From the NCBI RefSeq assembly GCF_022647505.1, contig NZ_CP071409.1, forward strand, positions 2,294,001 to 2,358,000: DNA of 64,000 bases, in the 5' to 3' direction. Position 1 is the first letter of the stretch. Every line of letters begins with the position of its first letter. Positions 17,695-26,660 of the stretch are shown here, in pieces. The translations under genes were made by a program, and so were the position numbers. The stretch comes from [Pantoea] beijingensis. GTDB taxonomy: Bacteria > Pseudomonadota > Gammaproteobacteria > Enterobacterales > Enterobacteriaceae. A model generated the notes under the pieces. That model was not told the DNA's origin and searched no databases. It saw nothing but the letters and a program-made list of their open reading frames with translations.

Positions 17695-19407
17695 TTAATA
17701 CTGCCAGTTAATACTGAAACCCAGCGTCACCGGATCGGTGCGAAAACCGCTTGGTTTAGAAAGTGGAATGCCTGCAAACATGTCATAACCCATGCCCACC
17801 GCGCTAATGTTGCCGCGCAGCCCGGTGACAGCGCCCGCCAGATGGCGCCCCAGCAACGAATAACCGTCCGCACGCCCCCCGACCTCACCATAATCTGCAC
17901 CCGCATAGAGCTCCTGCTCAGGCAGCGGTGTTTGCCAGGCGAGCGTATTCTGCACGTACCAACCGTGGCTGCCGCTTAGCGAACGCTCGCCGTCAAATCC
18001 ACGAACCGTCCAGCGGTTACCGATAGAGATCTGATCCTGCGGCGTCAGCGGTGTATTGCTGGTTTGGCGTAGCCAGCTAAGCTGGTAACGGAATCGCTGG
18101 TCTGCCAACGCAAAGGGCAGATTTAACGACGCGCTCCAGTTAAGGGTTTTGCCCAGCGCCGTGGCATAGTCATCACCGGGATTAGCCTCTTCATACGCAG
18201 GCATCGCACCAAACCAGCGCGTACCATGCTGGTAAGTAACGCCTGCATCCAGCGTCGCTGCGCCCAGATAATGACGATGATTGAGTCCCAGTTGCCAGGC
18301 ACTGGTTCGACGACGCTGCATGTCCAGCTCGGTGTCGTTGATATAGTTGCGCGTTTCGCGATACAGCACGCCATAACGCAAGGTGGTTTTGCTGTTGCTC
18401 CCGCGTTGCACCACCCGGCTCAGCCCGGCATTCACATTTTTGCTTTGACCTGAATAGTGGATATCGCCGTTGAGTCCGGCAATGGTCTGTACGTAATCAG
18501 ATTTCCCGCCGGTGATATCGAACTGGAAGTAGCCCAACGGCAGTGAGTAGTGTGCGTTAAGGTTGGTACTTTGTTTTTTGCCCTGAAAACCGAGGTCATG
18601 TCCCGCAGAGACATAAAACAGGTCGCTGAGCGCTAACGGATTATCCAGCGCCAGCATCACCCCACCCTGATAACGTCCGGTGCTTTCCGTTCCGGAATCA
18701 TCCACCCAGCTACTGACATGCCAGAGGCGTGATTGCTTACGCGAAATCACAATGTCGCTTTCGCCCGGCTGGCTGCCTGGAACCAGCTCCATGCTGGCTT
18801 CAACGGTAGGCAGACGCTGAAGGTTTTCCAGCCCCTGTTCAATATCACGTAAATCTAATAGCTTGCCTTCCCTGACGGGCATTGCGGTGGCGATAAACGC
18901 GCGACTGTCCGCATCAGGCGTATAACGTATTGAGCGGACTGTCCCCGGAATGATGGTCAGGCGTAATGTTCCACTCCTCAGGTCCTGCTCCGGCGCTAAT
19001 ACCCGGCTGGTCACCCAGCCGTGATCGATAAGATTATTCTGTAGTCGACTGATTAACTGATTAATGCCGTTAATGCCAAGACAGTGCCCCACGCCGCCGT
19101 TAGCAATGCGTGAAAGCGGTGCCCAGTGAGGAAAAACTTGCGTGCCGGAGAGCGCCACGGCATCAATCTGGAAACAGGTTGTTTCGACCGGGAATGGCGC
19201 ATCCGCATCCGGCACAGTTTCTGCCTGAAGGCGTACACCTGGTGCGTCTGGCGCCAGTTGCGCATCGCGTGCCTCCTGCTGTGCCTGCTGATGTTGCTGC
19301 TGCTGGTCAAAAATCGTGTTGTTATTGGGTGCCGCGCTAACGTGGAAGACTGCCCCAAGCGCAATAAGCAACGACGCTTTTAAACTGGATTGATGCGTAA
19401 ACGCCAT
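17695..19407 (-). CDS. cdiB: CdiB outer-membrane TpsB transporter
   Basis: This two-partner secretion channel exports and displays CdiA. The start chosen encodes MAFTHQSSLKASLLIALGA, a signal peptide ending near VSAA, with AGGGAAGG 5 bases upstream; an ATG 36 bases earlier has no such site. After a Gln-rich plug-linker come two POTRA domains (about 70-220, with FQIDAVALSGTQVF and LRLTIIPGTVRSI) and a 16-strand barrel containing the VRGFDGERSL motif of loop L6. The last residue, Tyr after INWQ, is the aromatic barrel signature. At 570 residues it has family length. It is first in the cdiBAI operon. Confidence 0.95.
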   Translation of the reverse strand: MAFTHQSSLKASLLIALGAVFHVSAAPNNNTIFDQQQQHQQAQQEARDAQLAPDAPGVRLQAETVPDADAPFPVETTCFQIDAVALSGTQVFPHWAPLSRIANGGVGHCLGINGINQLISRLQNNLIDHGWVTSRVLAPEQDLRSGTLRLTIIPGTVRSIRYTPDADSRAFIATAMPVREGKLLDLRDIEQGLENLQRLPTVEASMELVPGSQPGESDIVISRKQSRLWHVSSWVDDSGTESTGRYQGGVMLALDNPLALSDLFYVSAGHDLGFQGKKQSTNLNAHYSLPLGYFQFDITGGKSDYVQTIAGLNGDIHYSGQSKNVNAGLSRVVQRGSNSKTTLRYGVLYRETRNYINDTELDMQRRRTSAWQLGLNHRHYLGAATLDAGVTYQHGTRWFGAMPAYEEANPGDDYATALGKTLNWSASLNLPFALADQRFRYQLSWLRQTSNTPLTPQDQISIGNRWTVRGFDGERSLSGSHGWYVQNTLAWQTPLPEQELYAGADYGEVGGRADGYSLLGRHLAGAVTGLRGNISAVGMGYDMFAGIPLSKPSGFRTDPVTLGFSINWQY

Positions 19408-19463
19408 ATTTCCTTCCCTGATGGCCTGACAGAATTGAAACACTTTCTTGCAAAAACGGGCCC

Positions 19464-19491
19464 ATTATCGTCAAAAAAAAGCGCATTGCAA
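19464..19491 (-). promoter_or_regulatory. Candidate cdiB promoter
   Basis: On the minus strand TTGCAA (19486-19491) is followed after 16 bases by GATAAT (19464-19469), giving a start about 50 bases before the cdiB ATG. It is a fair sigma-70 match by eye only; nothing else in the gap competes clearly. Confidence 0.4.
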
Positions 19492-19642
19492 CGATTTATA
19501 CACAACAAGCTGCAACCACAGACTGATTAATATTAATAATGTGTTGGGCGTTTTTTTGTTCTCTCCACTTCGTTTATGTTTTCCAGATCAATACGGGAGC
19601 CGTTTGCCTGCACGGTCTCATGGCGTCTTAACTGCCCTTAAT

Positions 19643-19674
19643 AAAAAAGCCTGAATGTGAATTCAGACTTTTTT
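19643..19674 (-). terminator. Terminator of the transporter/amidase operon
   Basis: CTGAAT-GTGA-ATTCAG, extended by a G-C pair and A6/T6 tails, forms a hairpin immediately 3' of the MFS gene. The minus-strand transcript gets a run of six or more U. Confidence 0.8.
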
Positions 19675-19695
19675 ACGTTTACCATAATGGCGTAA

Positions 19696-21012
19696 TTACA
19701 ACGGCTTATGTGCAGTTTCTTTCGCTTTCCACACCGAAAATAAGGTGATTAACAATGCGAGGGTGACATAAAGCGACACCCACAGCGTGCTGCCCTCTTT
19801 ATAGAGCGAGGTGATAATTAACGGCGCAAATCCACCGCCAATGATCCCTGCGAGGGTATAAGCCAGTGAGGAGCCAGCATAACGCACATGGGTAGGAAAC
19901 TGTTCAGTCACAAACGCCGCCTGCGGACCATACATCATGGCGTGAATCAATAGTCCCCCAATGACCGCCAGGCAAATCAGCCACGGCTGGGTGCTGTCCA
20001 ACAACATAAAGAAGGCAAAGGCCCATATAACACCCAACAACGCCCCCAGGATATAGACCGGACGCCTGCCCCAGCGATCCGACAGCGCGCCAAACATCGG
20101 CACTGTTATCGCATTACCTAACGCCCCCGCCATGGTCGCCAGTAAGGCCAGCGGGCGTGGCAAATGCAAGACCGTGGTGACGTAAGTCAGCGTAAATACC
20201 ACCACCAGTGCATAGAGCACATCGGAACCAATGCGTGAACCGCCCGCAATCAGCAGCGCTCGGGGATGCCGGGTAATGACCTCTTTCAGCGGCGTGTGCG
20301 TGGTTTGTTTGTTTTTCTCCATGTTGAGAAAAGCGGGCGTTTCCCCTACGCTACGTCTCAGCCACAGACCAAAAAACACCAGTGCCAGACTTAACAAAAA
20401 GGGAATGCGCCAGCCCCACGCCTGAAATTGCTCTGCAGAAATGAATACGGTGATCAGGGTAATAAAACCTGTACCCAACAGCGTGCCGCATGACGGTCCC
20501 ACCTGAGCAAAAGAAGCATTACGACCGCGCTGGTGGTCCTTGCCGTGCTCCATGGACAGCAGTACCGCACCGGCCCATTCGCCGCCTAGCGCCACGCCCT
20601 GAATAAAACGTAGCGTCACCAGCAGCAATGGACTCCAAATCCCCAGCGTTGCGTAGTCAGGCAGCAGCCCCATCAGCGCCGTTGTCACGCCCATAATGAC
20701 CAACGTGGTGACCAGCACAAACCGACGTCCCAGAACATCCCCGAGGTGGCCAAATATCATGCCGCCAATCGGGCGCGAGATATAACCCACCGCATAGGTG
20801 GAAAACGCCAGAATGGTTCCGACCAGCGGATCGAACGACGGGAAAAAGACGTGGTTGAAGATGAGTGCCGCCATAATGTTATAGACGGTGAAGTCATACC
20901 ATTCGAGTGCAGTACCAATCGAGCTGGCCGCCGCGAGTTGTCCCGTATTGGGCGTTGCGCTGGCGTCTGCGGTGGTTTCCCGTGATGGGTTATCGGTTTG
21001 CAGTAGCGTCAT
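19696..21012 (-). CDS. MHS-family MFS transporter
   Basis: This 438-residue, 12-helix major facilitator of the metabolite:H+ symporter group has an N-terminal ASSIGTALEWYDFTVY helix 1, the loop 2-3 motif GHLGDVLGRRFVL and the loop 8-9 motif GALSDRWGRRPVY. The group carries dicarboxylates, aromatic acids, proline/betaine and similar anions. The start at 21012 overlaps the stop of the upstream gene (ATGA) and has a GGAG site. It is the last gene of a four-gene operon with an amidase and a DUF2848 protein, so it probably imports their substrate. Specificity cannot be read from sequence. Confidence 0.9.
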   Translation of the reverse strand: MTLLQTDNPSRETTADASATPNTGQLAAASSIGTALEWYDFTVYNIMAALIFNHVFFPSFDPLVGTILAFSTYAVGYISRPIGGMIFGHLGDVLGRRFVLVTTLVIMGVTTALMGLLPDYATLGIWSPLLLVTLRFIQGVALGGEWAGAVLLSMEHGKDHQRGRNASFAQVGPSCGTLLGTGFITLITVFISAEQFQAWGWRIPFLLSLALVFFGLWLRRSVGETPAFLNMEKNKQTTHTPLKEVITRHPRALLIAGGSRIGSDVLYALVVVFTLTYVTTVLHLPRPLALLATMAGALGNAITVPMFGALSDRWGRRPVYILGALLGVIWAFAFFMLLDSTQPWLICLAVIGGLLIHAMMYGPQAAFVTEQFPTHVRYAGSSLAYTLAGIIGGGFAPLIITSLYKEGSTLWVSLYVTLALLITLFSVWKAKETAHKPL

Positions 21013-21644
21013 GGTGCGATCTCCTGTTTGGTCAGTTGCCAGCTCATGGCGTAGAACTGTGCGCGGGTATTCAGCACCGCGCACGCCTGCGCGGCGAGGC
21101 GCTGGCTGGCCTCTGCGCTGCTGCTCTCGATCAGCATCATCGGCAGCAACTGGCGGTTTTCACGCGGCTCTTTTGGCAGCGGCGTGCTCAGTTCAACATC
21201 AGGTACCAGCAGATAAGAGGTGATAAAGCCCGCTTCTGCGAAAAGCGTTTCACCCAGTCGATGAACGGCTACCACATCGCTGCCGTCCGGCAATGAAATA
21301 ATCGCCAGATGGCTGCCACTGCCAAAACCGACTTTCGCTTCAATCGCGCAGACGCGGCGCATCGGATTAACCATTTTACGCAGGTTAGCAACCGACCAGT
21401 CCGTCTGGCGGGTGAAGGCAGCGTGATAGGCTTTGCTGGTAAAATCAGCCAGAGAGGTGGTTTTATACAGACCGAGGTATTGGCGTCCGCTACCCAGCGA
21501 TTGATAGCGGGTACCGCTGAGGAAACCGTCAATAGCGACCCGCTCTTCAACATGTTCGCGGTCATACCAATGATTAAAATCAGCCTCATCAGCGTGATTG
21601 ATATCCGTTGCAACAAACAGCATCCCTTGTACAGAACGATTCAT
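21009..21644 (-). CDS. Hypothetical dimeric alpha/beta-barrel-like protein
   Basis: This 211-residue protein has two similar halves: MLFVATDINHADEADFNHWYDREHVEERVAIDGFLSGTRY..., then HLAIISLPDGSDVV... with further beta-alpha units. The HWYDREHVEERV pattern after a beta-strand is like ferredoxin-fold dimeric barrel proteins of the EthD/DUF4286 kind. No catalytic role is evident. It lies between the amidase and the transporter and is translationally coupled to the latter, so it presumably works on the same unknown compound. Confidence 0.7.
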   Translation of the reverse strand: MNRSVQGMLFVATDINHADEADFNHWYDREHVEERVAIDGFLSGTRYQSLGSGRQYLGLYKTTSLADFTSKAYHAAFTRQTDWSVANLRKMVNPMRRVCAIEAKVGFGSGSHLAIISLPDGSDVVAVHRLGETLFAEAGFITSYLLVPDVELSTPLPKEPRENRQLLPMMLIESSSAEASQRLAAQACAVLNTRAQFYAMSWQLTKQEIAP

Positions 21645-21679
21645 GGATCTTCTCCTGCAATGTGCCCGGTTAAAGGTGG

Positions 21680-23029
21680 TTACGCCCGCTTCAGAGCGTG
21701 TTCAATACTCAATGCCCAGCCCGCAAGACGGGCATCTTCTCCCGCTGATGCCGCAAGCATCAGGCCGACGGGTGCCGTGCCTTCTGGCTGGCACGGCAAT
21801 GAGAACGCGCAGCCGTCAAGGAAGTTGATGACTGAAGAATTGCGCAGCATGGTGCCATTGACGCTGAAGTAACGCGCGTCGTCCGCGTCCAGTTCGGCAA
21901 TGGTCGGGGCGATAGTCGGGACCGTTGGCATCAGCATGCCGTCGTAAGAGGCAAGTTTGGCGCTAACGCGGCGCTGCCAGTCGGTGCGCAACGCAGCCAG
22001 TGCGATCCCGTCGTCTTGTGTAAGCTCAGCGCCACGACGGATGCGCGACAGTACGCGGGGATCGTACTGTCCTGCCCCTGCCGCGATAATCTGCTGGTGC
22101 CACTGCCAGGATTCGAGTGCGGTAAAACCACCACGGGCATTGATGCCAGCCAGTTCGAGAAACTCTTCCAGCGGGAGCGTTTCCAGCGTAGCCCCCTGCG
22201 CTCGCAACTGCTCCAGCGCCTGGTAAAAAGCATGGGTCACGGTTTCATCCATTCCTTCCAGCACCAGGCTTTGTGGGATCGCGAACCGCGCCTTTGCCAG
22301 TACAGCGCGTTCCACAACCAGCGGGGAATCGGCAATAATACTGTCCAGCAGCAGGCAACTACTCACGTCATGGGCAATAACGCCAATCGAGTCCAGCGAA
22401 GGCGACAGCGGTTGCAGCCCGGCAGAGGAAATCCGGCGCGCCGTGGGCTTATAACCTGTCAACCCACAAAGCGCCGCCGGGATGCGCACCGAACCGCCGG
22501 TGTCAGTACCGACAGAACCCAGGCACATGCCATCGGTTATCGCGACGGCCGCGCCGGATGAGGAACCGCCGGGGATACGTTTGTTTTCACGATCGAAGGC
22601 GTTGGCAGGCGTACCGTAATGGGGATTGATCCCCAGACCGGAATAGGCAAATTCGGTCATATTGGTTTTGCCCATGATGACCGCCCCTGCGGCAAGCAAG
22701 CGGTCAACGATGGCCGCATTCTGCGCCGCCGGCGCGGCAGTGCTGAGTACGACTGACCCCCCCGTGGTTGCCTCGCCTTTAACATCAAACAGATCTTTTA
22801 TCGAGACGGGCAGGCCATCAATGGCGCTGAACGCCTGTTGTTGCGCCCAACGACGGTCCGCAGCCTGCGCCTGCTCGCGTGCGGACTGCTGATAAGTCTG
22901 AATAAAAACGCGTTGACCTTCCCCCTGCTCATTATTGATGTGTGCCAGCGCATCCTCGACCAACGCCACTGCGCTGACGTTGCCCTGCGCGATCGCTTCA
23001 CTGACCTGCCGTAAGCTGTACTGTTTCAT
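21680..23029 (-). CDS. Amidase-signature family amidohydrolase
   Basis: This 449-residue protein has the complete amidase-signature catalytic triad: Lys78 (LPVSIKDLFDVKG), the cis-Ser in GGSSSGA (Ser156) and nucleophile Ser180 in DTGGSVRIPA. Such enzymes hydrolyse carboxamides, ureides or allophanate-like compounds. The start was chosen at the ATG at 23029, where GAGGAT lies 6 bases upstream and which clears the stop of the DUF2848 gene; a farther upstream in-frame ATG would overlap that gene. The substrate is not identifiable. It is second in the operon. Confidence 0.9.
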   Translation of the reverse strand: MKQYSLRQVSEAIAQGNVSAVALVEDALAHINNEQGEGQRVFIQTYQQSAREQAQAADRRWAQQQAFSAIDGLPVSIKDLFDVKGEATTGGSVVLSTAAPAAQNAAIVDRLLAAGAVIMGKTNMTEFAYSGLGINPHYGTPANAFDRENKRIPGGSSSGAAVAITDGMCLGSVGTDTGGSVRIPAALCGLTGYKPTARRISSAGLQPLSPSLDSIGVIAHDVSSCLLLDSIIADSPLVVERAVLAKARFAIPQSLVLEGMDETVTHAFYQALEQLRAQGATLETLPLEEFLELAGINARGGFTALESWQWHQQIIAAGAGQYDPRVLSRIRRGAELTQDDGIALAALRTDWQRRVSAKLASYDGMLMPTVPTIAPTIAELDADDARYFSVNGTMLRNSSVINFLDGCAFSLPCQPEGTAPVGLMLAASAGEDARLAGWALSIEHALKRA

Positions 23030-23039
23030 CGCACAATCC

Positions 23040-23723
23040 TCAGGCCACAATCGGCAGCGTAACGCTGCGATAAGTGTGAGAAAGGGTGCGACCCAACGTT
23101 TCATCGATCAGTTCCATACGAAACTCACTGGCAGGCCGGATGCCACCTATTGTGCTCAGCGTGCCGCAACTCATCGCCAGCCCATCGGCAGGCAGCGATT
23201 GACCGCCGGTATAACGTTCCAGCAGATCGCCCGGCGTACGTAAACTGGCGAGCGATCCCTGCTGATAAAGTGTCCACTCATCATTTTCACGGATCCAGGA
23301 GCGCAGCATTAAGCTATCCCAGTGTTCGGCAACTTCTGCCATACGCCATGCCTGTTGAGCCACTGGTTTTACGCAGACCTGCTTTGACAGCGCCACGCTG
23401 TGGGCTTCCAGTTGCCGATCGGTATGGTCTGACGCCAGGGATACGTAAAGTTCTCCGTGGTAGGTGAAGATGAACGGTTCCGCTTCGCCGGATGTGTGCT
23501 CCCCAACAACTTCCAGCGTGTCATGCTGAGAAAGCTGGTTAATCGCGACACGATAAAACAGTGGAACTGCACCAGGTCGGGGCACCCCCAGCGCTTCCAG
23601 CTCACGGATATGGTGCATGACGGCGTGATAGTCACGACCAGCCCAACCAGCAATAACTAGTTGATTAACATCTACATTAATAGCTTCTTCCTGATGTGAC
23701 TGTAACGTAAAACGCAGTTTCAT
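23040..23723 (-). CDS. DUF2848 family protein
   Basis: This 227-residue protein has the features I associate with DUF2848: LVIAGWAGRDYHAVMHHIRELEALGVPRPGAVPLFYRV near the N-terminus, HTSGEAEPFIF, SDHTDRQLEAHSVALSKQVC and a C-terminal DGLAMSCGTLSTIGGI. The region around SDHTDR resembles the fumarylacetoacetate-hydrolase-like fold. DUF2848 proteins are commonly found next to amidases and transporters. It is the first gene of the catabolic operon, divergent from the GntR regulator. Enzymatic activity is plausible but unproven. Confidence 0.85.
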   Translation of the reverse strand: MKLRFTLQSHQEEAINVDVNQLVIAGWAGRDYHAVMHHIRELEALGVPRPGAVPLFYRVAINQLSQHDTLEVVGEHTSGEAEPFIFTYHGELYVSLASDHTDRQLEAHSVALSKQVCVKPVAQQAWRMAEVAEHWDSLMLRSWIRENDEWTLYQQGSLASLRTPGDLLERYTGGQSLPADGLAMSCGTLSTIGGIRPASEFRMELIDETLGRTLSHTYRSVTLPIVA

Positions 23724-23749
23724 CCTGTTTCCCTCGCTTTAAAATTACT

Positions 23750-23761
23750 GTGAAATTTCAC
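23750..23761. promoter_or_regulatory. Candidate GntR operator palindrome
   Basis: GTGAAATTTCAC is a perfect 12-base palindrome in the 114-base gap between the divergent DUF2848 operon and the gntR-type gene. Its position suits an operator controlling both directions; this is inference. Confidence 0.35.
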
Positions 23762-23837
23762 TGTAGCTTAAAATAGGCGATTTTCGTGCCACCTTTTTGT
23801 GTAGAATGTGGATGAGTTCAAATCGCAGGAGATAAAT

Positions 23838-24515
23838 GTGAATAATGCCGCCACGGAAACATATGAAGAAGAGACTGCAAAAACGCGCTCTATTTCGTTG
23901 AACGAACTGGCTTATTTGCGTTTTAAACAGGCACTGATTACCTTGAGCTACAAGCCGGGAGATTATCTGAATACTGCCCAGGTGATGGCCGACCTTGAAA
24001 TGGGACGCACACCCATTAACCAGGCAATCCACCGACTGGCCGCTGAAGGGTTGTTGCAGGTCATTCCCCGCAAAGGCGTGATGGTTGCGCCCCTTTCCAT
24101 TGATGATGCTCTTGAATTAATTGAGGTTCGGTTGGCCAATGAGTCGCTTTGCATTCGTCTCGCCTGCCCGCGGGTTACCGCTGCAGATATCGCGACCTTG
24201 CGCGCGCTTAACCTGAAGATTGCCGATGCCTGCAATCAACGCGACAGAATTGCGATGATGATGCTCGATCGTGAATTCCACCATCTGCTGGCCAGCATTG
24301 CCGCAAACGGGCGACTGAGTGATATTCTTAGCGTTATCCATGCACAGGCCCAGCGTTTCTGGGCAACGACGCTGTCACAGGAGATCCATATGCAGGAAGT
24401 GATTGCCGAGCATAATGCGATTATCGACGCGCTGTCGATGCAGAATATGATGGCAGCAGAAGCCGCAACGCAGGAACATATTCTCTCGTTCAAACGCGCC
24501 TTGTTGGCGGGTTAA
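23838..24515 (+). CDS. GntR/FadR-family transcriptional regulator
   Basis: This protein has an N-terminal winged helix (LAYLRFKQALITLSYKPGDYL, then ADLEMGRTPINQAIHRLAAEGLLQVIPRKGVMV) and an all-helical FCD ligand-binding domain with the metal-site pattern (D..FH at LDREFHHLL, H in EHNAIIDAL and H in EHI). I place the start at GTG 23838, which has AGGAG 6 bases upstream; an ATG at 23808 is in frame but has no ribosome site. The protein is then 225 residues. It is divergent from the DUF2848-amidase operon and most likely senses its substrate or product. Confidence 0.88.
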   Translation: MNNAATETYEEETAKTRSISLNELAYLRFKQALITLSYKPGDYLNTAQVMADLEMGRTPINQAIHRLAAEGLLQVIPRKGVMVAPLSIDDALELIEVRLANESLCIRLACPRVTAADIATLRALNLKIADACNQRDRIAMMMLDREFHHLLASIAANGRLSDILSVIHAQAQRFWATTLSQEIHMQEVIAEHNAIIDALSMQNMMAAEAATQEHILSFKRALLAG

Positions 24516-24688
24516 TACGCAGATTGCGCTTTTTCTCCTGGCGTTTAGCGCGCCCGAATCGACTAAAAACCATTAGCCATCTCACATTTCATGCGCTGTT
24601 TCCTGCTAATTTGTAAAATCTCGTCTAACGTTTGTTGCATGGTCAATAACTTACAGACCATGTCAGGTCTGGACAAGGAGAACAGCCG

Positions 24689-26362
24689 ATGATGAGACGA
24701 GCAGAAAACCGTCAATGGAAAAAGGCCCTGGTGTTGCCACTGATGTTAACGGGTATGCTGACGGGCTACGGGGCTTATGCGCAAACCGCTGATGCACCGC
24801 GCATGCTGGACGATACACCACAGCCACCCGATATCCGTCTGGGACCGCTTTACCATGCCGTACAATCGGCTGCGTTTTTCCCCGATCAGAAAACCTTTGC
24901 TGATGCGGTTCCGAAGTATGATCCCTCTTCTATTCTCGCCGACTGGCAAATGCAAAAAAACCAGAGAAATTTTGATTTGCGCCATTTCGTCAGCGCCAAT
25001 TTTATTCTGCCAGCCGCAGGTGAAAAGTATGTCCCCCCTGCGGGACAAAGCCTGCGTGAGCATATTAATAGCCTGTGGCCCGTGTTGACTCGTACAACCG
25101 ATAAGGTCGGACAGTATGATTCCCTGCTGCCATTGGCAAAACCCTATGTGGTGCCCGGTGGGCGTTTCCGCGAGGTCTATTACTGGGACAGTTACTTCAC
25201 CATGCTGGGACTGGCGGAGAGCGGCCACTGGGACCGCGTGCAGGATATGGTGGATAATTTCGCACAAGAGTTGGACAAATACGGTCATATTCCTAACGGC
25301 AACCGCAGCTATTACCTGAGTCGTTCACAACCGCCGTTCTTTAGCCTGATGGTTGATTTGCTGGCAACGCACGGGGGTGAGGCGGTTTATAGCAAGTACC
25401 TGCCACAGCTGCAAAAAGAGTATGACTACTGGATGGCGGGTGCGGAGAAGGTATCGCCCGGTGAGGCCGACAGGCGGGTGGTGAAGTTAAAAGACGGCAC
25501 CGTGCTTAACCGCTATTGGGATGCACGCGATGTGCCACGCACCGAGTCCTGGATGGATGATATCGCCACAGCCGAAAAAGCGCCCGATCGTAATAAGGCT
25601 GAGCTGTACCGCGATTTGCGCGCCGGGGCCGCATCCGGCTGGGATTTCAGTTCGCGCTGGTTTGATAAGTCCGGCGATCTTTCTACTATTCACACCACAC
25701 AAATCGTTCCTGTCGATCTCAATGCGCTGCTGTTTCATCTTGAAAAAACGCTGGCTCACGCCAGTAAGGCCGCGAAGCAAAACGATGCCAGTACGCGCTT
25801 TGACAAGTTAGCGAAGTTACGTCAGCAGGCAATTAATAAAACACTGTGGGATGAGCAGGATGGCTGGTATGCAGATTATAACTGGAAGCAGGAACGCATA
25901 CGTAAACAGCTGACCGCCGCAACCCTTTTCCCGCTTTACCTGCAGGCGGCAACGCCGGATAAAGCTAACCGCACCGCCGAAGCGGTAGAGAAACAGTTGG
26001 TTAAAGAGGGAGGGCTGGTGACCACCAATGTTAAGACCGGGCAACAGTGGGATGCGCCGAATGGCTGGGCACCGCTGCAGTGGGTCGCGGTTGAAGGCCT
26101 GAATCATTATGATCATCAGACGCTGGCACAAGATATTGGCATGCGTTTCCTTAACAATGTGCAGTCCACTTATGACAAGCAGCACAAGCTGGTTGAAAAG
26201 TATGTCGTTGAAGGCAAAGGAGCCGGCGGAGGCGGTGAGTATCCCTTGCAGGACGGATTCGGCTGGACCAACGGCGTGACGCTGAAATTGATCGATATGT
26301 ACTGTCCAAAAGGTGTGACCTGCAATAACGTCAACGATATCAATCAGACAAAAGCCCAATAA
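24689..26362 (+). CDS. treA: Periplasmic trehalase (GH37)
   Basis: This enzyme hydrolyses trehalose to two glucose in the periplasm, allowing use of external trehalose at high osmolarity. The 557-residue protein has a signal peptide ending near AYAQ. Both trehalase signatures are present, [15 protein letters not shown] (156-170) and [12 protein letters not shown] (453-464), as is the Gly-rich GGGGEYPLQ loop. Asp319 (GWDFSS) and Glu503 (VEKY) correspond to the catalytic pair known in E. coli TreA. AAGGAGAA precedes the ATG. Two Cys near the C-terminus may form a disulphide. It appears monocistronic. Confidence 0.96.
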   Translation: MMRRAENRQWKKALVLPLMLTGMLTGYGAYAQTADAPRMLDDTPQPPDIRLGPLYHAVQSAAFFPDQKTFADAVPKYDPSSILADWQMQKNQRNFDLRHFVSANFILPAAGEKYVPPAGQSLREHINSLWPVLTRTTDKVGQYDSLLPLAKPYVVPGGRFREVYYWDSYFTMLGLAESGHWDRVQDMVDNFAQELDKYGHIPNGNRSYYLSRSQPPFFSLMVDLLATHGGEAVYSKYLPQLQKEYDYWMAGAEKVSPGEADRRVVKLKDGTVLNRYWDARDVPRTESWMDDIATAEKAPDRNKAELYRDLRAGAASGWDFSSRWFDKSGDLSTIHTTQIVPVDLNALLFHLEKTLAHASKAAKQNDASTRFDKLAKLRQQAINKTLWDEQDGWYADYNWKQERIRKQLTAATLFPLYLQAATPDKANRTAEAVEKQLVKEGGLVTTNVKTGQQWDAPNGWAPLQWVAVEGLNHYDHQTLAQDIGMRFLNNVQSTYDKQHKLVEKYVVEGKGAGGGGEYPLQDGFGWTNGVTLKLIDMYCPKGVTCNNVNDINQTKAQ

Positions 26363-26544
26363 GCGAGCTTTCCACGCCTTTGCCTTGTCGTTTTTCATCC
26401 CTTTGAATCAGGCCGCAGAAGTTTGCGGCCCGTGATTGTTCGACCCTGCATCCCTGGCCTGATGACTCCTTTTTTCTTCTAATCCCATGATTTTATTACG
26501 TGAACAGATAAATTAACTTTATCCTTGAAACCACAAAAGAGAAA

Positions 26545-26564
26545 GATAATAATTCTCATTCTTG
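26545..26564 (+). promoter_or_regulatory. Candidate Fur box 1
   Basis: GATAATAATTCTCATTCTT matches 14 of 19 positions of GATAATGATAATCATTATC. It lies about 100 bases upstream of the TonB receptor gene, where iron-dependent repression would be expected. Confidence 0.6.
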
Positions 26565-26601
26565 TTTTAACAATGATTGCTATTCGTTTTAAATCATTTC
26601 A

Positions 26602-26620
26602 AATAATGATTATCACGAAG
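26602..26620 (+). promoter_or_regulatory. Candidate Fur box 2
   Basis: AATAATGATTATCACGAAG matches 13 of 19 Fur-box positions, with the 5' half nearly perfect. It lies about 40 bases before the receptor start, probably over the promoter. Confidence 0.55.
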
Positions 26621-26660
26621 AGCTTCGCCTTTCATTTTGATAGAATTAAGGGATAAAAGA

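Noticed and set aside
26411..26430. Hairpin GGCCGCA/TGCGGCC after treA as a terminator
   Set aside because: The stem is real but no U-run follows; not strong enough to list as a terminator.
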